Part shown: one piece after another, positions 58,464-64,000 of the stretch
How positions within the stretch are numbered: the stretch's first letter is position 1
How the letters are laid out: each line of letters begins with the position of its first letter
DNA from: Dichotomocladium elegans
Lineage: Eukaryota; Mucoromycota; Mucoromycetes; Mucorales; Lichtheimiaceae
Direction: 5' to 3'
Length of the DNA: 64,000 nt
NCBI GenBank assembly: GCA_025716815.1
Contig: JAIXMN010000005.1
Coordinates: forward strand, 1,302,001 to 1,366,000
Position numbers and translations under genes: made by a program
The notes under the pieces: model-generated
What the model was told of the DNA's origin: nothing
What the model saw: the letters and a program-made list of their open reading frames with translations, nothing else
The model's database searches: none

Positions 58464-60833
58464 GGAATTTAGGCCAAAACTGTCGTCACTTGTTCTGGGC
58501 CAATTCGACATATAGAAAAGCCGCTGTATGTACCAGAAGTGGATTCACCGAGTGGGACGGACCGCATGAAGATGGCTCGAATGAGCCAGTCGACAAAAGG
58601 GACAATGGGAAGGAAAGGGAGCTTACGAAAGGGTAGGTCGCGCGCTATTGCCAGCAGGGAGGTCTTCGAAAAGGAGCACTGAATGAGGGCAATGAGAATC
58701 AGGAACAGCGAAAATATGAAAAAAGGAAGAAGAAAAGGAATTATTTTTCTGGGGGGGATTGGGCGAAGGAGGATCGAAGAGATGGCCAGCCAAGTCTGGG
58801 TCCGTTGCGCTGAGGTCGCACAAATCGACCAAGGTTCAAAGGCGATGACAGATATTGAGTTTACAGTGCTAAGCGGGCCGGGCCACTCGATATGGCTAAG
58901 AGAACTGAAAAGGAAACCGGAGTATATCAAAGTAAGAGCCTCAACATATTAGCTACCTATTATTCTCTTACCCATCCCAGCAGCGCTTTTCTTTTGATCT
59001 TTGAACAAAGACCATGGCTGGTCTCTATTTTTAGAACAAAGCAGCACTGTGCAACAAGCGCCATAAGGTAAACCTTGTGATCGCCCTCTTTTTTTCTATT
59101 TCCGCGTCTCTTGCGGCACATGGAATGTGGCGCTGCTTAGGACGATAAAATCGCACAACCAGTAACTGCGTTCCTGGGCGAGAAAAGGCCTTTTCAGTAT
59201 AATAAAGAGAGATGGAGACAATACATCGGATAATCAAAGTAGATAATTGCGATTGCTCAGTAATCCCCACACTGAATCGCATCGAGGATAATACTTGCAA
59301 TTGTAAAAACCTGTGATTGTGGCTATTGGGATGCTAAGCCGACGTACCTTGGCAACATGAACTCAATAATAATGATATTGTTCATAGAAACAAACAGCGC
59401 CCGCGCATTTGCTGAAGCGAAATAAGGCGAGCTCCGTTTTGCTTTGCCCTACGTCGAACAAAATGCGGAACTGAACCTTGCATAGCTGCCTACGCGCTCG
59501 ACTTCCACCATCCTTGTGAACGTCTATACACTGACGCTACAGAATTGTCAGCAATAAGTATACAAGAATATGTAGCTTGATGGTCCCCGTCCCTTTATAC
59601 ATCTCCTAAAACGCAAATCATTCTATGTTGAACTGAAGATAAAAAATGGGCACCCATAGTTTCTATGTGTGTGCGTGCTTTGTCCGCATGTGCTAGGTAC
59701 AATTGATTCATCGGACCTTTTATCTCGCAACTATGGTAACACATCTTGCGATGATGTGGATAGACGATTGTCGCTTAGGTGTCGAGTCCCCCGGTAGTAG
59801 GGAAGGAGAACGCATAGGCTAGAGTTATTGGTCTATGGTTTGGACATACACAGGCATTCCAGTTATGCAGGGTTCCTCTAAAGTTCGGGAGAAGGGATAA
59901 TCAATGGTGACAATAGAGGCTTGAATCGAAGCTCGCTTTGGGGGGGTCAAAGCAAGGTTGCACAGACATCCACGAAAGGATGGCTGGAAAATTGGGCTGG
60001 AGAATTGCGATCACCATCCTATTTTGTATGTGATAGAGAGAAGACGAAGGGAGAGGGGAGGGGGGATCTCCATCTACTATTAACATTGCACTTCACATGC
60101 TTAGTATATTCAGCGTTCAATGCTGGAATTCCCCCCTCCACCCCGTGCGAGGCGTCTTTTATTTCACACGATGTTCCCACTTGTCTTTCTTGAACTACTG
60201 TACATCACCGAAAACCATTGCAGCTAGATGCTCCCACTAGACAGTCATATATCGGCAGCTGTATTCTAATTCATGATTATAATTCATTTTAATAACCTTG
60301 ATGGTATTTTTAAACAGTGAAAACAATGCTTGCAGATCCATCGCTTGCCTGACCTAATTTTTTTTCAAAGTATTGAAGTCTGTTGTACATCCTGTAGCCA
60401 GGCGAAGAACAGGGATGCATGGAAATTTTAATTCTCATAGTTCTATGTATTATTAAGATCTCCCATCTCATAATTCTCTACCAAGTTGGACCCTGCAGTA
60501 CCAAACTCTGCATGTACATTCCGTCATCGAACGTTCAGGGACGATGACTCAGCTCAGCCCAGGGTCATGTTATGTAATCATAAATTCATGACACACAAGG
60601 ACAATCTTCGGTTATTCGGGCTGTTTCATGTCGACATGTGGATGTGTTTTAGGTAACAGGGTAATTAAGATAAAATAAACACACTCCTTCATACGTATCA
60701 AGTGAAGCAAACCCATGATTTGAATATAAAGCCGCCTTTGAAATACTGGCTAATTTTACGTTCTTTTCCAGTCAGTGATAATAATAAAAGGTTTCCCCCG
60801 TTGAACCTTTTCCCTTCTTCCCATCAACCCAAA
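58464..60833. other. intergenic, drs2 promoter side
   Basis: 2.4 kb without a supported gene. A 153-codon minus-strand ORF at 58469..58930 lies in what should be the drs2 leader and has no motif. A TA-rich patch at about 58350-58400 is drs2 intron 1. The last 150 bp before 60834 are the deaminase promoter. Confidence 0.5.
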
Positions 60834-62146
60834 ATGAGATTAACCATTCGTGAGGATTACAACGAGGTCTCCCAGTATGTCGGTAAGCCAAACAAAGATA
60901 TAAGAGGAAGGAAAAGAAAGATAAGATTAGGCACAAAATCGTGTGTGTGTGTGTGTGCACATAAACGAGATCCAACCGAACGGCCACTTAATAATGTGTA
61001 TCCCACACCCAACATCGCCAATATATGATATTTGGCGGGTGATTAGCTAACTACATCAAGGAACGTATCCTACAATATAATCCAAGTGCTGAGAAGCTAT
61101 TTGTCCTGGGCCTTCCCACAGGATCATCGCCCATAGGAACTTATCAGCAACTTGTGAAGATGTACAAGGCAGGCGAACTCTCATTCGAGCATGTTGTAAC
61201 CTTCAACATGGACGAGTATGTAGGGCTTCCGCGCGACCATCCAGAGAGCTACCATTCGTTCATGTGGACCCACCTTTTTCGGCATGTTAATATTAAACCC
61301 GAAAACGTACACATTCTTGATGGGAATGCGGCAGACCTGGACGAGGAATGCAAGCGTTTTGAGGCTGAAATCGCTCGGGTCGGTGGAATTGAGCTTTTTT
61401 TAGGCGGCATTGGACCAGATGGCCATATTGCATTCAACGAACCTGGGTCGTCGCTCACGTCCCGTACACGGGTCAAAACCCTGGCTTATGAGACCATCCT
61501 TGCCAATGCTCGTTTCTTTGATGGCGATATTGCCAAAGTACCCAAGCTTGCGCTCACCGTAGGCGTTGCGTAAGTGGAGGGCGTAGATCTGTTCGCTTAT
61601 CGGAACGTTTTATTTTATTTCTTTGCTCACTGAACGGGATGAAACACGACAGAACGGTTATGGATGCTCGGGAAGTGTGTATCATCATCACGGGCGCACA
61701 CAAGGTATTTTCTCAAGAATGAAAAAAAAAATCGTAAGGGGATTTAGCAATAACATCTCAAGCCTAGTCAATTGCCCTCGCCAAATGTATTGAAGAGGGC
61801 GTGAACCACATGTGGACAGTTTCCGCAATACAGCTGCACCCAAAGGGTCTGATCGTTTGCGACGAGGATGCGACCCTTGAACTGCATGTTAAGGTAACAC
61901 CATCACCACTAATTAGTAGCGCCGTGTTTTCCCACACAGATTGGCTGATATGAATCATTTTACCATGGAAGACCGTGAAATACTTCAAGTCTATTGAGCA
62001 TGTGCATCATTCCCTCATTGGTGCGGAAAACCTTTCGCTACAGGGTAAGTTCATGTTGCTTATACTCGAACATGAAGCTCATAAAGGCCAATGAAATAAG
62101 GTGGGGTGAAACAGTTACGAAGCCCAACCGCGGCACAGGGACCTAA
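60834..62146 (+). CDS. nag1: glucosamine-6-phosphate deaminase
   Basis: Converts glucosamine-6-phosphate to fructose-6-phosphate and ammonia, the last step of N-acetylglucosamine use. Six exons, 60834..60882, 61047..61569, 61653..61704, 61768..61893, 61972..62044 and 62115..62146, give 284 residues, the family length. Motifs: [37 protein letters not shown] (active-site Asp region), [20 protein letters not shown] (lid and catalytic His), [37 protein letters not shown] and [14 protein letters not shown] repeat (60943..60958) sits in intron 1. The hexokinase gene follows 294 bp downstream on the same strand, as in the GlcNAc catabolic clusters of other fungi. Confidence 0.95.
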
Positions 62147-62440
62147 GCCGGCTTTCGAATAATTGGAAATACGCACAAAGCGTAAAAGTAATAATAAAGA
62201 ACTCGTGGATTGCACCAGGGTTCGTAGTCGGCCTTCAGGGTCTCAGGGAACCTTCGTTTGTCCTACTACTATTGTCAGTCCCACCTGATACGAGCAGTTT
62301 TTATAAAGAGATACTGCTTTCCCCTTCATCTCAGTACTTTGTGTTATCCTTCTCTCTCTTCTTTGGTCACGCCGCATCCTACCTCTTTTACTTCACTTTT
62401 CTTTTTTATATATTTCTTTCTTTTTGCTCGTATAAACACA

Positions 62441-64000
62441 ATGGCCAAGATAGCGGACGGAGTGGACTGGATACACCACTGTTTTAGTCTCACTCCCGAC
62501 CATTTTAAAGCCATTGTCCATGGTTTCAAACAAGAATGCAAAGATGGACTCAGCACCCCTTCCGCTATCGGACTAGCCACGATGATCCCTTCATATGTGA
62601 CCCGCCTACCGACCGGCAACGAGACTGGTACATATCTCGCCCTTGATTTGGGAGGCAGTACACTGCGTGTATCTGCCGTACGTCTCTTGGGCCACGGCCA
62701 AGTCCAAGTTACCGAGGTTCGGAAGCTCGTCAGCAGCAGCCTACGAACCTCAACAGCCGATGCCTTTTTCGACTGGATTGCTGATAACACTTCTGAGCTC
62801 CTGGCACAGATCCCTCCGCAGGAGGAAGACCGACCTGTAGCCATGGGTGTTTGCTGGAGCTTCCCTCTTGAGTACGCTGAAGAAACTATCCAACTGACGC
62901 TTTCGCGTTTTCACTAATCTCGTCATTCCTAAGTCAAACAAGCATCTGCAAAGGTACCATTCTCCGCATGGGAAAGGGGTTTCTTCTTGCCGACATTGAG
63001 GGACAGGATCTTGCGACATTATTTCACCGGGCGTTCAGACGCAAGGTAAGAAGCTGGTCTGTTTGCAACAGCAGATAGCCATCTATTTCTCTCTCTCTCC
63101 TTTCCCCTTCCTTGAGAAAAACAAAAGAAAAAAAGGAAGATCTAAATCGGGTAACGGATGGGTGGGACTGCCGGCTGAAAAAAGCGAATCAATGTTGTGG
63201 TGACTGCCCTTGTCAATGATACCATCGGTACGCTGGTGGCCCACGCATACTCGAACCCCAATGTCCGGGTGGGCTTCATTTATGGCACAGGAGTCAATGC
63301 AGCCTATCCTGAGAAGATTTCACGCATCATCAAGCTGAACGTTGCGGAGTGGCAAGACGCGAGTACGGAAATGTTGGTCAACACCGAGATAGATATTTTT
63401 GGGAGCGGCCGTACGTATCTGCCGCTCACGCCTTTTGACCGGGCCCTTGATGCGAACCATCCGCAGCCGGGTTTTCAGCCTTATGAGAAGATGATGTCCG
63501 GTGCCTGCCTGGGCGAGCTCGTAAGGCTAATTGCTGTCGACTTGATCCAGAAGCGTATCCTCTTTGACGGCGTGGTGCCCCCTCAGCTTGCCACGCCGTG
63601 GCAGTTCCAGACTGCAAACATGAGCGACATCGAGGGTGTTTCTGCCGAGGCGCTTCCCGGTAAGCTGCAGGCGATCCTTGATCTTCCAAGTCCGCCCTCC
63701 GATACTCATGCCGCTCTCTTCTTGAGACTATGCGTGATGGTGGCCACTCGGGCGGCCGGTCTAGCTGCCGCCGCCATCGCCGCTATGATTGAACAGCAGA
63801 CCTTTGAACCTGATCAAGACATTGTCGTCGGTATCAACGGGTCTACGTATGAGCTCTATCCACACATGGCCGAGCGCATCCAGAGTTTTCTTGTCGACTG
63901 GTTCGGCGAGGACATCGGCAGCCGTATCCAGCTGGAAGTCGCCCACGATGGCGGCAGTATCGGGGCCGCCTTGGTTGCTATGCTTTACAGGTCCCTCTCC
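62441..64000 (+). CDS. divergent hexokinase, possible GlcNAc kinase; 3' partial
   Basis: Sugar kinase of the hexokinase family. Exons 62441..62871, 62934..63045 and 63185 to the window end; about 453 residues are visible without a stop. Family motifs are altered: LALDLGGSTLRV (phosphate 1; usual GGTNFRV), MGVCWSFPL-D-QTSICKGT, GKGFLLADIEG (usual WTKGF), ALVNDTIGTLVAHAY (catalytic Asp kept), GFIYGTGVNAAY, NTEIDIFG (usual NTEWG.F) and HDGGSIGAALVA. Hexokinases are about 460-500 residues, so only the end is missing. Its position next to glucosamine-6-phosphate deaminase and its divergence fit an N-acetylglucosamine kinase of the Candida Hxk1/Nag5 type, but a true glucokinase is not excluded. The acceptor at 62933 is AAG. 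Confidence 0.85.

Noticed and set aside
58469..58930. 153-codon minus-strand ORF upstream of drs2
   Set aside because: It overlaps the drs2 start region, has no motif, and its hydrophobic runs come from T-rich sequence.
60649..60664. TAGGTAACAGGGTAAT, close to the I-SceI recognition site
   Set aside because: It lacks two bases of the 18-bp site and no homing endonuclease or rDNA context is present; treated as chance.
1..64000. CRISPR arrays, rRNA, bacterial operon or phage features
   Set aside because: None seen; repeats are simple eukaryotic microsatellites and genes are intron-rich.

Overview
The window is eukaryotic nuclear DNA, most likely from a Mucoromycota fungus (Mucorales-like). 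The reasons are: dense genes with many short introns (about 50-150 nt); GT-AG junctions that I could join in frame for almost every gene; transcription factors full of single-residue runs; a fungal 6-phosphofructokinase with an N-terminal glyoxalase-like half; fungal families (DUF3684, Mub1/SamB, Mit_KHE1); animal-like genes lost from many Dikarya (JMJD6, TBC1D20, myo-inositol oxygenase); and decayed IS630/Tc1-type transposons. I inferred splice sites by eye from consensus, reading frame and remembered family sequence; no RNA evidence was available.

Layout. 0-3.4 kb: the end of arginyl-tRNA synthetase (+) converges on a JMJD6-type oxygenase (-). 3.4-7.1 kb: gene-poor, with decayed coding sequence. 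7.1-18.4 kb: a run of + strand regulators: a two-finger GATA factor (SreA/Fep1-like), a bHLH factor, a Myb plus C2H2 zinc-finger protein, Mub1/SamB (MYND) and a class II eIF4E. 18.8-28.6 kb (-): a twin CX9C NDUFAF8-like protein, a 1,717-residue DUF3684 protein with an Hsp90/sacsin-like ATPase and a C-terminal HExxH motif, and a coiled-coil protein. 28.6-37.1 kb: transposon remnants and repeats around an Sds3 gene. 37.1-44.6 kb: Mit_KHE1, phosphofructokinase and the F-box/WD40 protein Cdc4. 44.6-49.5 kb: decayed, with a second, inverted transposon copy and a third fragment. 49.5-58.5 kb: TBC1D20-type RabGAP, myo-inositol oxygenase, DUF1838 protein and Drs2-type flippase. 60.8-64 kb: glucosamine-6-phosphate deaminase followed by a divergent hexokinase that runs off the end.

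The strongest unusual signal is in splicing. Two genes (Sds3 and TBC1D20-like) each carry an AT-AC intron with textbook U12-type signals: donor ATATCCTTTT, exact branch site TCCTTAAC, and the branch A 14-15 nt from the AC. At least three further introns appear to be GC-AG. The window therefore suggests a working minor spliceosome in this fungus.

Functional links are modest. The deaminase/hexokinase pair resembles the fungal N-acetylglucosamine catabolic cluster, and hexokinase, phosphofructokinase and inositol oxygenase are all carbohydrate enzymes. Mub1 and Cdc4 are ubiquitin-ligase components; Drs2 and the TBC1D20-like GAP act in Golgi/ER trafficking. Neighbours are otherwise unrelated, as usual in eukaryotic chromosomes.
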